The position numbers and the translations under genes are program-made. 64,000 bases of DNA, from positions 1-64,000 of the forward strand of contig NZ_BPEV01000005.1 of NCBI RefSeq assembly GCF_019654955.1, in the 5' to 3' direction. Shown one piece after another: positions 9,588-19,163 of the stretch. Below the pieces are notes generated by a model. That model did not search any database and was not told the origin of the DNA. It worked only from the letters and a program-made list of their open reading frames with translations. How positions within the stretch are numbered: position 1 is the first letter of the stretch; each line of letters opens with the position of its first letter. Source of the stretch: Shewanella sp. KT0246. Its GTDB lineage: Bacteria > Pseudomonadota > Gammaproteobacteria > Enterobacterales > Shewanellaceae.

Positions 9588-10313
9588 ATGGGCCAGGAAA
9601 CATCTAAAATTCTCGTTGTCGATGATGACATGCGACTCAGATCATTATTGGAACGCTACTTACTTGAACAAGGTTATCAAGTTCGCAGCGCAGCCAATGC
9701 TGAGCAAATGGATCGCTTATTAGAGCGCGAAAACTTTCATTTATTGGTTTTAGACTTAATGCTGCCAGGTGAAGATGGTTTATCCATTTGTCGCCGTTTG
9801 CGTCAGCAAGAAAATCCAATTCCGATTGTCATGTTGACCGCTAAAGGCGATGAAGTAGACCGCATTATTGGTTTAGAGTTAGGCGCAGATGATTACTTAC
9901 CAAAGCCGTTTAATCCACGTGAGCTATTAGCACGAATTAAAGCGGTTATGCGTCGTCAAACCACTGAAGTGCCAGGTGCTCCTGCCCAGCAAGAAGAAGT
10001 CATTAGTTTTGGTGATTTTTCACTGAATTTGGCCACCCGCGAAATGTTCCATGAAGATAAGAGCATTGCCCTCACCTCTGGTGAATTTGCGGTGCTTAAA
10101 GTATTGGTATCTCATCCAAGAGAGCCATTATCTCGCGATAAGCTAATGAACCTTGCCCGTGGTCGGGACTATTCTGCACTAGAGCGATCAATTGACGTAC
10201 AAGTCTCTCGCTTACGCCGTTTAATAGAAGTGGACGCCGCAAACCCTCGCTATATCCAAACAGTATGGGGTTTAGGCTATGTGTTTGTGCCAGATGGCAC
10301 TGCTCGAGGTTAA
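9588..10313 (+). CDS. ompR: OmpR, osmolarity response regulator
   Basis: The 241-residue response regulator has an N-terminal receiver (acidic DDD near residues 13-15, phospho-acceptor Asp in LVLDLMLPGEDG near residue 57, Thr in MLTAKG, Lys in PKPFNPRELLAR). The C-terminal winged-helix DNA-binding domain ends in the typical YIQTVWGLGYVF. It controls outer-membrane porins in response to EnvZ phosphorylation. The start has an AAGGATATTTC ribosome site. envZ follows in the same reading frame after the TAA. Confidence 0.95.
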   Translation: MGQETSKILVVDDDMRLRSLLERYLLEQGYQVRSAANAEQMDRLLERENFHLLVLDLMLPGEDGLSICRRLRQQENPIPIVMLTAKGDEVDRIIGLELGADDYLPKPFNPRELLARIKAVMRRQTTEVPGAPAQQEEVISFGDFSLNLATREMFHEDKSIALTSGEFAVLKVLVSHPREPLSRDKLMNLARGRDYSALERSIDVQVSRLRRLIEVDAANPRYIQTVWGLGYVFVPDGTARG

Positions 10314-10337
10314 TTTCCTATCAGCCAGTCAAAAGCA

Positions 10338-11660
10338 ATCAAACTGAAGTGGTGGCAGCGTTTTCTGCCACGCAATTCTTTCAGTCAAACGGTATTACTC
10401 ATTGGTAGTTTGTTGCTGATTAACCAACTGGTTTCTTATCTTTCTGTGACGGTTTATTTTATTAAGCCTAGCTACGAACAAATTAACCAACTCATTGCTC
10501 GTCAAATAAACCTGTTGTTTATTGATGGGGTTGAGCTCTCCCGTGATCATCTCACCATTGTTGATGCGCTAAACGCTAAAGTGCGTGACGATGAGATGAA
10601 AATCTATAACCAGCAAAATGCGGTTGCAGCAGGACTTGATTCTGCAACCTACTACGGTTTTTTGTCAGAACAAATGTCAGAGTACCTTGGCGGTGAAGCT
10701 GAAGTACGTTTTTCTCAAGGCACACAACTGCAAGTATGGATTCGGCCTCCCCAAGCACCCACATTATGGATAAAAGTCCCACTAACTGGCTTAAATGAAA
10801 ATGATTTATCGCCACTGACACTTTACCTATTAGTCATTGGCGCGCTAAGTGTTGCCGGTGGATGGTGGTTTGCCCGTAGGCTCAACAGACCCCTTAAACG
10901 TTTACAGCGTGCTGCAGTGACCGTTTCAAAAGGCGAGTTTCCTAAGCCATTACCATTAAGTGGCTCTTCTGAGATTATCGAAGTAACCCATGCTTTTAAT
11001 CAAATGTCCCATAGCATGAAACAGCTTGAGCAAGACCGCGCCCTATTAATGGCAGGGATATCGCACGATCTTCGCACCCCGCTGACTCGTATTCGCCTCG
11101 CATCTGAAATGATGGTCGATGAAGACAAGTATCTTCAAGAAGGCATTATCAATGATATTGAAGATATGGATGACATCATTAAGCAATTTATTGCCTATGT
11201 ACGTCACGATCAAGAAAGCGTACGCGAGCCTAATCAAATCAATCGCCTAATCCAAGAAATTAGCCAGCAAGAGGTTAATCGTGATGGTGAAATCGAGTTA
11301 GATCTACAAGAGTGTCCATTGGTACCCTTTCAAAGTGTCGCCATTAAACGGGTACTGAGTAACTTAGTTGAAAATGGATTTAGATATGGCGGTGGCTGGA
11401 TAAAAATCAGCTCTAAACATAAGCCCAAATATGTCAGCTTTATTGTCGAAGACAACGGCCCTGGCATTAATGAAGCTAAAATCGATGAACTATTTCAACC
11501 ATTCACCCAAGGCGATAGCGCCCGTGGTTCAGTAGGGTCTGGCCTAGGTTTGGCCATTGTGAAGCGGATTATTGACCGTCACCACGGAAAAATTGAACTG
11601 AGTAACCGTCCTGAAGGCGGCTTAAAAGCACAAGTATGGTTGCCAATAGATAATAGTTAA
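10338..11660 (+). CDS. envZ: EnvZ, osmosensor histidine kinase (unusual start)
   Basis: This inner-membrane kinase has TM1 ([20 protein letters not shown]), a periplasmic loop, TM2, HAMP, the H-box [12 protein letters not shown], an N-box (LVENGFRYG), a G1 box (EDNGPGI) and a G2 box (GSGLGLAI). It phosphorylates OmpR. The first ATG, GTG or TTG in the frame is TTG at 10410, which would delete half of TM1. The homologous-looking N-terminus [16 protein letters not shown] lies upstream. I therefore place the start at ATC 10338, with CTG 10344 as an alternative. The frame is open back to the ompR stop and is the same frame as ompR. The coding identity is sure; the start is not. Confidence 0.85.
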   Translation: MKLKWWQRFLPRNSFSQTVLLIGSLLLINQLVSYLSVTVYFIKPSYEQINQLIARQINLLFIDGVELSRDHLTIVDALNAKVRDDEMKIYNQQNAVAAGLDSATYYGFLSEQMSEYLGGEAEVRFSQGTQLQVWIRPPQAPTLWIKVPLTGLNENDLSPLTLYLLVIGALSVAGGWWFARRLNRPLKRLQRAAVTVSKGEFPKPLPLSGSSEIIEVTHAFNQMSHSMKQLEQDRALLMAGISHDLRTPLTRIRLASEMMVDEDKYLQEGIINDIEDMDDIIKQFIAYVRHDQESVREPNQINRLIQEISQQEVNRDGEIELDLQECPLVPFQSVAIKRVLSNLVENGFRYGGGWIKISSKHKPKYVSFIVEDNGPGINEAKIDELFQPFTQGDSARGSVGSGLGLAIVKRIIDRHHGKIELSNRPEGGLKAQVWLPIDNS

Positions 11661-11691
11661 TGACCTTGTTAACAGCCCAAAGTTTGATAAC

Positions 11692-11733
11692 AAAAAAGCG
11701 ACTGCTATAGAGTAAATAGTGAGTCGCTTTTTT
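11692..11733. terminator. Bidirectional terminator between envZ and hmp
   Basis: A 12-bp inverted repeat (AAAAAAGCGACT / AGTCGCTTTTTT) with an 18-base loop lies between the convergent envZ and hmp genes. It gives a U-run on either strand. Confidence 0.85.
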
Positions 11734-11753
11734 CTGATCGGCTATCGCTCAGT

Positions 11754-12947
11754 TTATAAGTCTGAATGTGGGCCAAACACTTCGTAATGAATTTGCGACT
11801 CTGGCACATTAAGCGCGAGTAACTGCTGCTTAATGGCTTTCATAAAGCCGATAGGGCCGCAGAAGTAATATTGTGCATTTGGCACAATACGCTCAGCGAT
11901 ATTTTCCAGTGCAACTGTCCCTTCAAAATCAAAATCTTCAGCGGGTAAATCTGTCGCTAATGGTTGACGATACCAAACGTAACTTTCAAGGTGAGTACTG
12001 GCATTACGCTTAGCTTTTATCGCATCTTTAAAGCCATGCTGCGTACCGTCTTCACAGGCATGAACCCACGTAATATCTGCTTGGTGTGATTGAGACAGTA
12101 ACTGGTTAAGCATGCTCTTCATTGGCGTCACACCCACACCAGCTGATAATAACACTACTGGTGTTTGTGCTGCTGTAGCCAATACAAAGTCACCTGCTGG
12201 CGCTACAACATCAATCACATCGCCTACTAGGTAATGATCATGAAGCAAGTTCGACACCTTGCCTTCTGATTCACGCTTAACACTAATGCGGTAAGTGTTG
12301 CCATTAGGTGCATCTGATAATGAATACTGACGAATTTCTTTAAACTCTAATTGTTCATGCTCAAGCGACACGCTTAAGTACTGCCCAGGAGTAAAGTCGA
12401 CAACTGATCCACCGTCTTCTGGCTCTAATAAAAATGAAGTAATCACTGAAGACTCTACTGTTTTAGCCTTTACAACAAAACGGCGCTTACCTTCCCAGCC
12501 ACCAGTTTTCGCAGCGGTTTGCTGATAAAGCTGCGCTTCACGATTGATAAAGATGTCGGCTAAAAAGCCATAAGCATTGCCCCAAGCGGTTAGGACTTCT
12601 TCAGTCACTGCATCACCACCCAACTCTTTTAACGTGGCTAGAAGATGTCCGCCAACAATGGCATATTGCTCAGGTTTAATTAAAAAGCCAGTGTGTTTAT
12701 GGGCAATACGCTCAACGGCAGTGCCAAGGGCTTCTAAGTTATCTATATTTTTAGCGTAAGCGGCAACGGCATTAAATAATGCAACAGGCTGACCGCCAGT
12801 GTGTTGATGAGCCAAGTTAAATACATCTTTTAACTCAGGGTTATGTTCGAACATACGTTGATAAAAATGAGTGGTTAGCGCAGGACCTGCCGCTTCTAGT
12901 AATGGAATAGTGCTCTTAACAACGTCTTTAGTATGCTGATCTAACAT
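11754..12947 (-). CDS. hmp: Hmp, flavohemoglobin nitric oxide dioxygenase
   Basis: The 397-residue protein oxidises NO to nitrate using O2, FAD and NAD(P)H. The N-terminal globin domain (about 1-140) includes the Tyr of THFYQRMF and the proximal heme His region ERIAHKH. The reductase part has the FAD-binding RQYSLSDAP and the NAD-binding LLSAGVGVTP. I start at the ATG giving MLDQHTK, preceded by AGAGGTTGTTT, rather than the TTG two codons upstream. An NsrR-type box lies just upstream, fitting NO-induced control. Confidence 0.96.
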   Translation of the reverse strand: MLDQHTKDVVKSTIPLLEAAGPALTTHFYQRMFEHNPELKDVFNLAHQHTGGQPVALFNAVAAYAKNIDNLEALGTAVERIAHKHTGFLIKPEQYAIVGGHLLATLKELGGDAVTEEVLTAWGNAYGFLADIFINREAQLYQQTAAKTGGWEGKRRFVVKAKTVESSVITSFLLEPEDGGSVVDFTPGQYLSVSLEHEQLEFKEIRQYSLSDAPNGNTYRISVKRESEGKVSNLLHDHYLVGDVIDVVAPAGDFVLATAAQTPVVLLSAGVGVTPMKSMLNQLLSQSHQADITWVHACEDGTQHGFKDAIKAKRNASTHLESYVWYRQPLATDLPAEDFDFEGTVALENIAERIVPNAQYYFCGPIGFMKAIKQQLLALNVPESQIHYEVFGPHSDL

Positions 12948-12961
12948 AAACAACCTCTAAT

Positions 12962-12978
12962 ATGTATTTAAAATGCAT
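12962..12978. promoter_or_regulatory. NsrR-type operator of hmp
   Basis: ATGTATTTAAAATGCAT is an 8-1-8 inverted repeat with one mismatch (ATGTATTT / AAATGCAT). It matches the known NsrR pattern (ATGYATTT-N-AAATRCAT). It sits 15 bases upstream of the hmp start codon, where a NO-sensing repressor would block transcription. A lone half site, CATGCATTT, lies at 12999-13007. Confidence 0.7.
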
Positions 12979-13313
12979 GTTTTAACGAGATAATAAACAT
13001 GCATTTGATTTAGATCAATATATTTTAGATTAATTTCATTTTATCTAGCGCTATTTTAGGCATCAATTGTATAAATCAGGCCGTTTTCGCGTTACAAACA
13101 GCTTCACCCAAACATAGCGTTGTGGTTTAACTCTATTTAGGTGTTAATCATCTACTTCGTTGTAAATGACTAAGCCTTCTTTAAATTTAACCATAAATAA
13201 AACAAGGGTTTAATAACACAAGGAGATACAAGTTGATACATACGGTGTAATCTTTCTGTCATATTTAATTCATAAAATCCACAACACTTAACTTCCAAAA
13301 AACTAACATTTAA
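12979..13313. other. Intergenic region between hmp and a chemoreceptor gene
   Basis: This AT-rich divergent promoter region holds a second NsrR-like half site near 13000. I saw no gene, and no sigma-28 promoter for the chemoreceptor that follows. Confidence 0.5.
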
Positions 13314-15302
13314 ATGAAGATTTCCACTCTTTCTTTAACAGCTTCGGCGATCTTGTTGCTGCTAGCAGCCCTACTAGCTACTACTGTACTTTGGAGCACT
13401 GATAAACGTCAGCAACTAGAATTACAAGCCTCTGAACTACAACAAATCCAACAAGCTTTTTTGCTTGAAGTCCGCCCTAATATCAATGCGTACCTTCAAG
13501 CTGGCGACAGTGGCACATTAAACCAAGCAAGACAGCAACTCACCGACATTTCAGCGAGCATCGACCAAATAAACTTACCTTCAGCAACGAATGACATTCA
13601 AACCCTACAGCAATTTCTGCGTGGTTTTGTTGATAACCTGGATAATCGCTACCGCGCAGCAGGAAAGCTTGCGGGCAATCCAAGGCAGCTACTCGCTCAC
13701 TCAGAGTCCGAAATGCTCGACAACAATATGCGTCTGGCAGCTTATGCCGAACAAGGTTTAGCTATCAATGCTGATTTAGCCCAAGGCTTTTTACACCTTA
13801 GCCGCGAGCTACCGCCACTGGTATTTAGGTTATCGCAGCTCACAGATGGCTATTTAATTAACAAAGACTCGCGTTTAGAAGCCAGTTTACAGCGTAGTAT
13901 TGACGAGCTTAATCAATGGCATAACCAACTCAAAAAACTAGCACTTATTGGTATTTATGAGCTTGAAGAAGTAGATGAGTTTGCCCTAAGCGCCGATGAG
14001 CCAGAACAGTTTGAAATTGGTGAAAGTTACCGTAATGAGCTATTAAGTTTAAGCCTACGCTACGATAAAGAAGTGGCCAATACTTACCAAATGTTGGCTG
14101 ACAACTTAGCCGTTCAGTCGCAGCTCACCGCCGACACGAATCAAGTAGAGCAGCAACTAATGCGCTTGGGTGAAGTCCACAGTAAATACGATCAAAATTT
14201 GAAAAAACAATTACAAACCATTCTGTATTCGATGGTGATCATTATTGGTTTATTTGCAGTGATCTATTTATGGCTACAACAACGCCGAGTGGTTAAACCG
14301 CTAAAGCAACTTAATGCCGCTTTTTTGCAACTAAGTGAATCAAACCACCGCGAGCAATTACGCATAGATAGCCGCTGCGAAACAGGTCAAATTGCAGGTC
14401 ATTTTAATCAGTTACTGCATCAGTTCGAGCAAGAAGATGAACAACAGCGACAACAGGTCAGCAAAGTATCGCAATCTTTGAGTTTACTGATAGATCGTAT
14501 TAAACAGTTATCCAATGGTACAGAGCAAACTCAGCAAGTGGTTGATATTGCCCAAACGCAAACTGGGCAAATACGTGAACTTGCCGATCAAGTTAAACAA
14601 ACCTCATCTGTAGTTGAGCAAAAAGCGGCGCTGACAATGGAACATATGCAAGCAAGCCAGAAACAAGCTGAAGCTGTACTAGATGCCACCAAAATCTCGC
14701 ATCAAGCAGTGAGCCACTGTAATCAATCCTTAGACCAACTATCCACTTCGGTGACTGACGTATCACAAATTATTGATGTCATTGGCAACATTGCTGAGCA
14801 AACCAATTTGTTAGCATTAAACGCAGCCATTGAAGCAGCCCGTGCAGGTGAGCAAGGGCGAGGCTTTGCGGTTGTTGCAGATGAGGTGCGTAATTTATCT
14901 CATCGCACCCAAAGCTCGCTAAAAGACATTCTCAATATTTTGGAGCAGTTAACAGTTTCAAACAAAGCCTTAACCGACAGTGTCCAAGGTATTGGCGAAG
15001 CCACCCAAAGCCAGCAAGCGCGGGCAACAAATTTGTTAGACGTGGCGAAAACAGTGCAAGCACAAGCGCAAGAGATGGTCAGTACTGCCAAACAAGGCAC
15101 TGACTTTGCGAATCAACAAGTGAACTACCTCGATGAATTTGGCACCGCAATGGACAGCTTAAAACACCATGCACAAAGCGCATCAGATCAAAGCCATCAT
15201 ATTGCATCTGAAGTCGCTGAATCTGTTAATTCAATTGAACAAAGCTTAGGGATAGAAGCAGAATTAGTCTCGTCTGCAGCAACAAAGAAAGGGCCTTTTT
15301 AG
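13314..15302 (+). CDS. Methyl-accepting chemotaxis protein
   Basis: The 662-residue transducer has TM1 at about residues 5-27, a roughly 270-residue helical periplasmic sensor, TM2 ([17 protein letters not shown], about 303-320), a HAMP-like linker, and a cytoplasmic signalling domain. The hairpin tip shows [20 protein letters not shown] and [12 protein letters not shown]. The long all-helical sensor resembles helical bimodular types, but I cannot name the ligand. There is no good ribosome site before the ATG. It is monocistronic, with a bidirectional terminator downstream. Confidence 0.93.
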   Translation: MKISTLSLTASAILLLLAALLATTVLWSTDKRQQLELQASELQQIQQAFLLEVRPNINAYLQAGDSGTLNQARQQLTDISASIDQINLPSATNDIQTLQQFLRGFVDNLDNRYRAAGKLAGNPRQLLAHSESEMLDNNMRLAAYAEQGLAINADLAQGFLHLSRELPPLVFRLSQLTDGYLINKDSRLEASLQRSIDELNQWHNQLKKLALIGIYELEEVDEFALSADEPEQFEIGESYRNELLSLSLRYDKEVANTYQMLADNLAVQSQLTADTNQVEQQLMRLGEVHSKYDQNLKKQLQTILYSMVIIIGLFAVIYLWLQQRRVVKPLKQLNAAFLQLSESNHREQLRIDSRCETGQIAGHFNQLLHQFEQEDEQQRQQVSKVSQSLSLLIDRIKQLSNGTEQTQQVVDIAQTQTGQIRELADQVKQTSSVVEQKAALTMEHMQASQKQAEAVLDATKISHQAVSHCNQSLDQLSTSVTDVSQIIDVIGNIAEQTNLLALNAAIEAARAGEQGRGFAVVADEVRNLSHRTQSSLKDILNILEQLTVSNKALTDSVQGIGEATQSQQARATNLLDVAKTVQAQAQEMVSTAKQGTDFANQQVNYLDEFGTAMDSLKHHAQSASDQSHHIASEVAESVNSIEQSLGIEAELVSSAATKKGPF

Positions 15303-15386
15303 TCATTCAAATGATTCAATAAAGGCTTTTACTCGTCATTATTTTTCTTCGACTTTTATTCGATTACGTCGATTAAACGCAAATAA

Positions 15387-15412
15387 AAAAGCGACTTTGT
15401 TAAGTCGCTTTT
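15387..15412. terminator. Bidirectional terminator, chemoreceptor / peroxiredoxin
   Basis: An 11-bp perfect stem AAAAGCGACTT / AAGTCGCTTTT with a TGTT loop lies between convergent genes. Confidence 0.85.
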
Positions 15413-15436
15413 CAAGAGTTAAGCCAGCCAATGCTT

Positions 15437-15910
15437 TTATAGCGTGGCTAAAATAGCTTCAGCAGTACTGACTTCAAAAGATTTTGGCGCTTCAACATTT
15501 AGCGTAGTCACTACGCCGTTATCGACAACCATGGCATAACGTTGCGAGCGAACGCCACCAAACCCAGCGGTATCCATATCTAAGCCTAATGCCTTAGTGA
15601 AACTCGCATCACCATCAGCAAGCATAGTCAGCTCAGATGCATTTTGCGCCGCGCCCCATGCTTTCATAACAAAGGCATCATTAACCGAAACACAGGCAAT
15701 TAAATCCACGCCTTTAGCTTTTATTTGATCGGCAAAAATGACAAAGCCCGGTAAATGCGACTCTGAACAGGTTGGCGTAAAGGCGCCCGGTACTGCAAAT
15801 AACACAACCTTCTTATTGGCAAATAATTCACTTACATCGTGATTTAGCATACCGTCAAGAGTGAGTTCAGATAATGTACCAGTAGGTAAGGTTTGTCCTT
15901 GTTGAATCAT
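15437..15910 (-). CDS. Peroxiredoxin, Prx5 family
   Basis: The 157-residue thiol peroxidase reduces H2O2 and organic hydroperoxides. The active-site segment PGAFTPTCSESHLPGF carries the peroxidatic Cys (about residue 48). The length equals the Prx domain alone, so this is not the glutaredoxin-fused form found in some gamma-proteobacteria. The electron donor is therefore likely a separate glutaredoxin or thioredoxin. The ribosome site region (AAGGACTTACC) is good. A six-unit hexanucleotide repeat lies just upstream in the leader or promoter. Confidence 0.93.
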   Translation of the reverse strand: MIQQGQTLPTGTLSELTLDGMLNHDVSELFANKKVVLFAVPGAFTPTCSESHLPGFVIFADQIKAKGVDLIACVSVNDAFVMKAWGAAQNASELTMLADGDASFTKALGLDMDTAGFGGVRSQRYAMVVDNGVVTTLNVEAPKSFEVSTAEAILATL

Positions 15911-15936
15911 GGTAAGTCCTTAGTGTAGTGCTTAGT

Positions 15937-15972
15937 GAATTTGAATTTGAATTTGAATGTGAATGTGAATGA
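15937..15972. repeat. Six tandem hexanucleotides upstream of the peroxiredoxin
   Basis: Six consecutive 6-mers are visible: GAATTT three times, then GAATGT twice, then GAATGA. They lie 26 bases upstream of the peroxiredoxin start codon. Short tandem repeats of this kind can change copy number by slippage. Confidence 0.85.
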
Positions 15973-16059
15973 GGTAAGCATAAAACGAAATCGACTTCAC
16001 AAACACCGATGCTTTGTATGGTTAATTTATTGACTCGTCTTTAGCTTTAAATTTTAGAC

Positions 16060-16605
16060 TTAGGCTTTAGATTCAGGATTAGTTTTAGTTTTAGGCTTAA
16101 TGGCTCTATAAGCATGCTTACAGCCTTTGCCACAACCGACTAGGCACAATTCGCAGGCTAACGACAATAACAATCCCAATAATAACCCTATGCTGATCGC
16201 TCGTGTATCAAGCATGATCGTATGACTAAAGTGGTGCCAAACCTCTTGGCGAATATCTTCCATAGGCTCAAATGCCACTTGCTTAAAACCACTAAAGTCA
16301 GTTTGGTTAAACTGGATTAGCGCAACATTAAGTAGCTGATACCGCTGATATATGGCTTCAATACTGTCACCACCAGCATTAATCACTTGATCAGGATTTT
16401 GTTGATAATGGGCAATCAACTGTTGAATATCACCACCAAAGAAACGGTCTGCATCGCGCTGAAACTCAGCCAAACTGAGTTTGGCTTCTTGAGAGTGTGC
16501 ATGAAGTCGCTGACCATATTGGTCAACAAATGCAGGCACTTGCACACCCAGTAATACGCCACTAACAAACAAAATAAGTCGTAAATACTCCATTATCGAC
16601 TTCAT
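16060..16605 (-). CDS. DUF2937 family membrane protein
   Basis: The 181-residue protein has an N-terminal membrane segment (LRLILFVSGVLLGVQ), a helical middle with a VDQYGQRL segment typical of DUF2937, and a C-terminal membrane segment (AISIGLLLGLLLSLAC). A Cys-bearing basic tail follows, containing CLVGCGKGCKH. Function is unknown. I chose the ATG with GGAGCGATTG in front (MKSIMEY). A second ATG 12 bases upstream has no such site. It follows the LysR gene on the same strand. Confidence 0.75.
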   Translation of the reverse strand: MKSIMEYLRLILFVSGVLLGVQVPAFVDQYGQRLHAHSQEAKLSLAEFQRDADRFFGGDIQQLIAHYQQNPDQVINAGGDSIEAIYQRYQLLNVALIQFNQTDFSGFKQVAFEPMEDIRQEVWHHFSHTIMLDTRAISIGLLLGLLLSLACELCLVGCGKGCKHAYRAIKPKTKTNPESKA

Positions 16606-16643
16606 CAATCGCTCCATTTCTTATATTTGGTCAATGCTCACAC

Positions 16644-17525
16644 TCATAAGGTTAACCTAGGTTGAATAAAGTCAATAAAAGCGGATATGCGCCGCGCCAC
16701 CGAAGAGGACTTATAGTAAACCGCATTCACTTGCCTACAGCCAGCATTGACTAATTTTTCCGACTCTAACACCTTAACAAGCCTGCCTTCGGCAATATCC
16801 TTGTTAATCATAAACCCAGATAGACAACCTATGCCGTGGTCGGCAAGGACTAGCTGCCTGATGGTTTCACCATTACTGCACCTCATAGAGGGTTTAGCTG
16901 TAAACCCTCCTTTTAACGGCCATTGATTTAAGTTTTTAGGCTCAGAAAAACCAACCAAGTCGTGATAATTAAGCTCGCACACTTGTTTGGGAGCGCCACG
17001 TTGACGGATATATTCAGGTGTTGCCACTAAGTATAAAATACTGTTACCAAGTAGCCTTGCGTGCATAGTTGAATCAACCAGCTCACCAATGCGGATTGCC
17101 ACATCGGTATGCTTTTCCAGTAAATCAACGAAACCTTCATTTGAGGTAATTTCTAAGTCTATATCTGGATAACAGGCTTTAAATTCATGTATTAAGGGCA
17201 CAAGTTGATGAAATACAAATGGACTTGCTGCATTCACTCGTAGCCGCCCTTTTGGCAAATCGCCACGGCATATTAAATCATGCTCAGCTTGGTTCAAGCA
17301 TTGTAATCCTAAGCGCACAGAATCAATAAACTGCCGCCCTTCATCGGTTAAATCGACCCGACGAGTCGTGCGATTTAATATTGTTACCCCCAGTTGTTGC
17401 TCTATACGAGTCACTGAACGCGACACCTTTGCCACTTGAATATCAAGCGCCTCAGCGGCGGCAGAGAATCCGCCACTATCAACCACTGTAAGTAATATCT
17501 CTAAATCATCTGAACGCGTCAGCAT
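16644..17525 (-). CDS. LysR-family transcriptional regulator
   Basis: The 293-residue regulator has an N-terminal winged helix-turn-helix (FSAAAEALDIQVAKVSRSVTRIEQQLG) and a LysR substrate-binding domain. The CrgA/DsdC-type features (LFxRTTRRVDLTDEG, RLRVNAASPF) are clear. The ligand and targets cannot be read from sequence. It is divergent from the small secreted protein gene at 17723, which may be a target. Confidence 0.92.
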   Translation of the reverse strand: MLTRSDDLEILLTVVDSGGFSAAAEALDIQVAKVSRSVTRIEQQLGVTILNRTTRRVDLTDEGRQFIDSVRLGLQCLNQAEHDLICRGDLPKGRLRVNAASPFVFHQLVPLIHEFKACYPDIDLEITSNEGFVDLLEKHTDVAIRIGELVDSTMHARLLGNSILYLVATPEYIRQRGAPKQVCELNYHDLVGFSEPKNLNQWPLKGGFTAKPSMRCSNGETIRQLVLADHGIGCLSGFMINKDIAEGRLVKVLESEKLVNAGCRQVNAVYYKSSSVARRISAFIDFIQPRLTL

Positions 17526-17722
17526 ATTGGTTCCACCAGTTTGCAGTTGCTAAAGCTGATATTTTTATTGGCTTACGCCATACTTGCTCTTCAATCACAC
17601 CATTGGTGCTATTCATTCATCGAGCGATTACTGCTATGTTATTTTTATGGTTATGCAATCACGTCGCAGGATAGCGATATAAGTTAACCATCAATATGGA
17701 CATTACATTAAAGGATTAATAC

Positions 17723-18058
17723 ATGAAAGCCGCGATTATTTTACCATTACTGCTGTCATCATTTGTCATGACAACATCAACCTATGCTGAAGAACTCACC
17801 CCAGAACAATTGGATATGGTGATTCAAATGTCAGTCAATCAAATGAAAAATGAAGGCGAATTTGCCAAGATGGCCACCTGTACTAATCAATCTGAAACCA
17901 AAGTTGAGTCGGTGTTTCGCTCGGTCATGCGCACGTGTGTTGAGAGACACATGCTAGATGAAAATGATGAGAAAACCACAGCGTGTTTAGTGTCGAATTT
18001 TTCAGATAAGTTGGGGATTTCAGAAGAGAAATTTACCGCCTGTACTGATGAAAGTTAG
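17723..18058 (+). CDS. Small secreted protein, unknown function
   Basis: The 111-residue protein has a signal peptide (about 1-22, STYAEE). The mature part is helical with four cysteines (TC, TC, AC, AC) that could form two disulfides, so it is probably periplasmic. The ribosome site AAAGGATTAATAC is good. No family recognised. Confidence 0.75.
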   Translation: MKAAIILPLLLSSFVMTTSTYAEELTPEQLDMVIQMSVNQMKNEGEFAKMATCTNQSETKVESVFRSVMRTCVERHMLDENDEKTTACLVSNFSDKLGISEEKFTACTDES

Positions 18059-18071
18059 CTCATCAGCAAAC

Positions 18072-18102
18072 AAAAAAGCACTCACCACAAGTGATGAGTG
18101 CT
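18072..18102 (-). terminator. Intrinsic terminator of the permease gene
   Basis: The arms AGCACTCA / TGAGTGCT are followed, on the minus strand, by TTTTTT. They lie 22 bases after the permease stop. On the plus strand the T-run is weak, so it serves mainly the minus-strand gene. Confidence 0.8.
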
Positions 18103-18123
18103 TAATCTTTGATTCTTATACCG

Positions 18124-19050
18124 TTAGAAAATAAACTGGTATAAGAAACCTGCTGCAATCGCCATTGATATAATGACCACTAAAAACGCCGCAATCATTT
18201 GATTTTTAAATATCGATTTAAGCAAGATGACTTCAGTTAAACTGGCACCAGCACTACCAATAATCAGCGCCATGACCGCACCTAGTCCCATCCCTTTTGC
18301 AGCTAACGCAGCGCTTAATGGGATCACCGCTTCAGCTCGGATATACAAAGGAATACCAATAACCGCAGCAACCGGAATAGCTAATGGGTTATCTTCGCTA
18401 GCAAAACTGGCCACAAACTCCGTTGGCATAAAGCCGTAAATTAATGAACCAATTGCAATACCGCCTAATAAGTAAGGTAAAACCGTTTTAAAATCTGCCC
18501 ATGTGCTGTTCCACACTTTACGCCATTTGCTGACTTCTTTAGCTTTACCACCACATCCACTACTGCAACCTTTTGACTCAGGGGCGATATAGGCTTCAGG
18601 TTTTACATATTTTTCAAACCCAAGTTTTTCAAGGGTGTAACCCGCAATAACTGATACGCCCATTGCCATAACAAAGTAAAATAACGTCACTTTAAGACCG
18701 AATGTCACAGCAAATAAACCAATGATAATTGGGTTTAGCAAAGGGCTAGCAAACAAGAACACCATCATGGTGCCAAACCCTGCTTTTGCTCTTAATAGTC
18801 CTTTTAAAAAAGGGATGGTCGAGCAAGAACAGAATGGGGTTATTGCGCCTAAAAAACCAGCAACAATGTAACCACGGCCGCCTTTACTGCTCAAAATACT
18901 TTGAATTTTTGCCGGTGGAATGTATAGCTGTAATACTCCCACAAAATAACTAATCGCCAAAAATAAGATGGTCAGCTCAACTGCTAAGAACATAAACATG
19001 TCGAGCGTTTCTTTGAGCATATCCATATTAATGAAGTTAGAATCAAACAT
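18124..19050 (-). CDS. Permease of the ArsP/DUF318 (PF03773) family
   Basis: The 308-residue integral membrane protein has about eight membrane segments in two halves, each with the family's core helix features (PFCSCSTIPFLKGLL with a Cys pair; PLYIRAEAVIPL). The central loop carries CSSGCGGK, a probable soft-metal or thiol site. Known relatives export organoarsenicals or are of unknown substrate. The substrate here is undetermined; the cysteines argue for a metal, metalloid or thiol compound. It is divergent from the ArsR-type gene, with two shared operators between. Confidence 0.88.
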   Translation of the reverse strand: MFDSNFINMDMLKETLDMFMFLAVELTILFLAISYFVGVLQLYIPPAKIQSILSSKGGRGYIVAGFLGAITPFCSCSTIPFLKGLLRAKAGFGTMMVFLFASPLLNPIIIGLFAVTFGLKVTLFYFVMAMGVSVIAGYTLEKLGFEKYVKPEAYIAPESKGCSSGCGGKAKEVSKWRKVWNSTWADFKTVLPYLLGGIAIGSLIYGFMPTEFVASFASEDNPLAIPVAAVIGIPLYIRAEAVIPLSAALAAKGMGLGAVMALIIGSAGASLTEVILLKSIFKNQMIAAFLVVIISMAIAAGFLYQFIF

Positions 19051-19070
19051 AATTACTACCTAATTTAACC

Positions 19071-19094
19071 ATATTTCTAGAATGGTCGAAATAT
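19071..19094. promoter_or_regulatory. ArsR-type operator 1
   Basis: A 24-bp imperfect palindrome has arms ATATTTC / GAAATAT and interior TAGAATGGTC. It lies upstream of the permease and is nearly identical to the second copy at 19120. Confidence 0.75.
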
Positions 19095-19119
19095 AAACCT
19101 TAAAACTGGATAGATCAAG

Positions 19120-19143
19120 ATATTTCTAGTATTATCGAAATAT
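19120..19143. promoter_or_regulatory. ArsR-type operator 2
   Basis: This second 24-bp copy has the same arms ATATTTC / GAAATAT and interior TAGTATTATC. It lies 20 bases upstream of the ArsR-type start. The two sites are 49 bases apart. They probably allow the regulator to control itself and the permease. Confidence 0.75.
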
Positions 19144-19163
19144 AATTTCAAAAAGGAATCGTC

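Noticed and set aside
10311..10337. ompR-envZ gene fusion by readthrough
   Set aside because: The frames agree, but the TAA is intact and has no readthrough context I can identify; listed only as one option for the start problem.
12995..13015. Second full NsrR site upstream of hmp
   Set aside because: Only one half (CATGCATTT) matches; the other half is unrelated.
15937..15972. Hexanucleotide repeats considered as a CRISPR remnant
   Set aside because: Units are six bases with no spacers.
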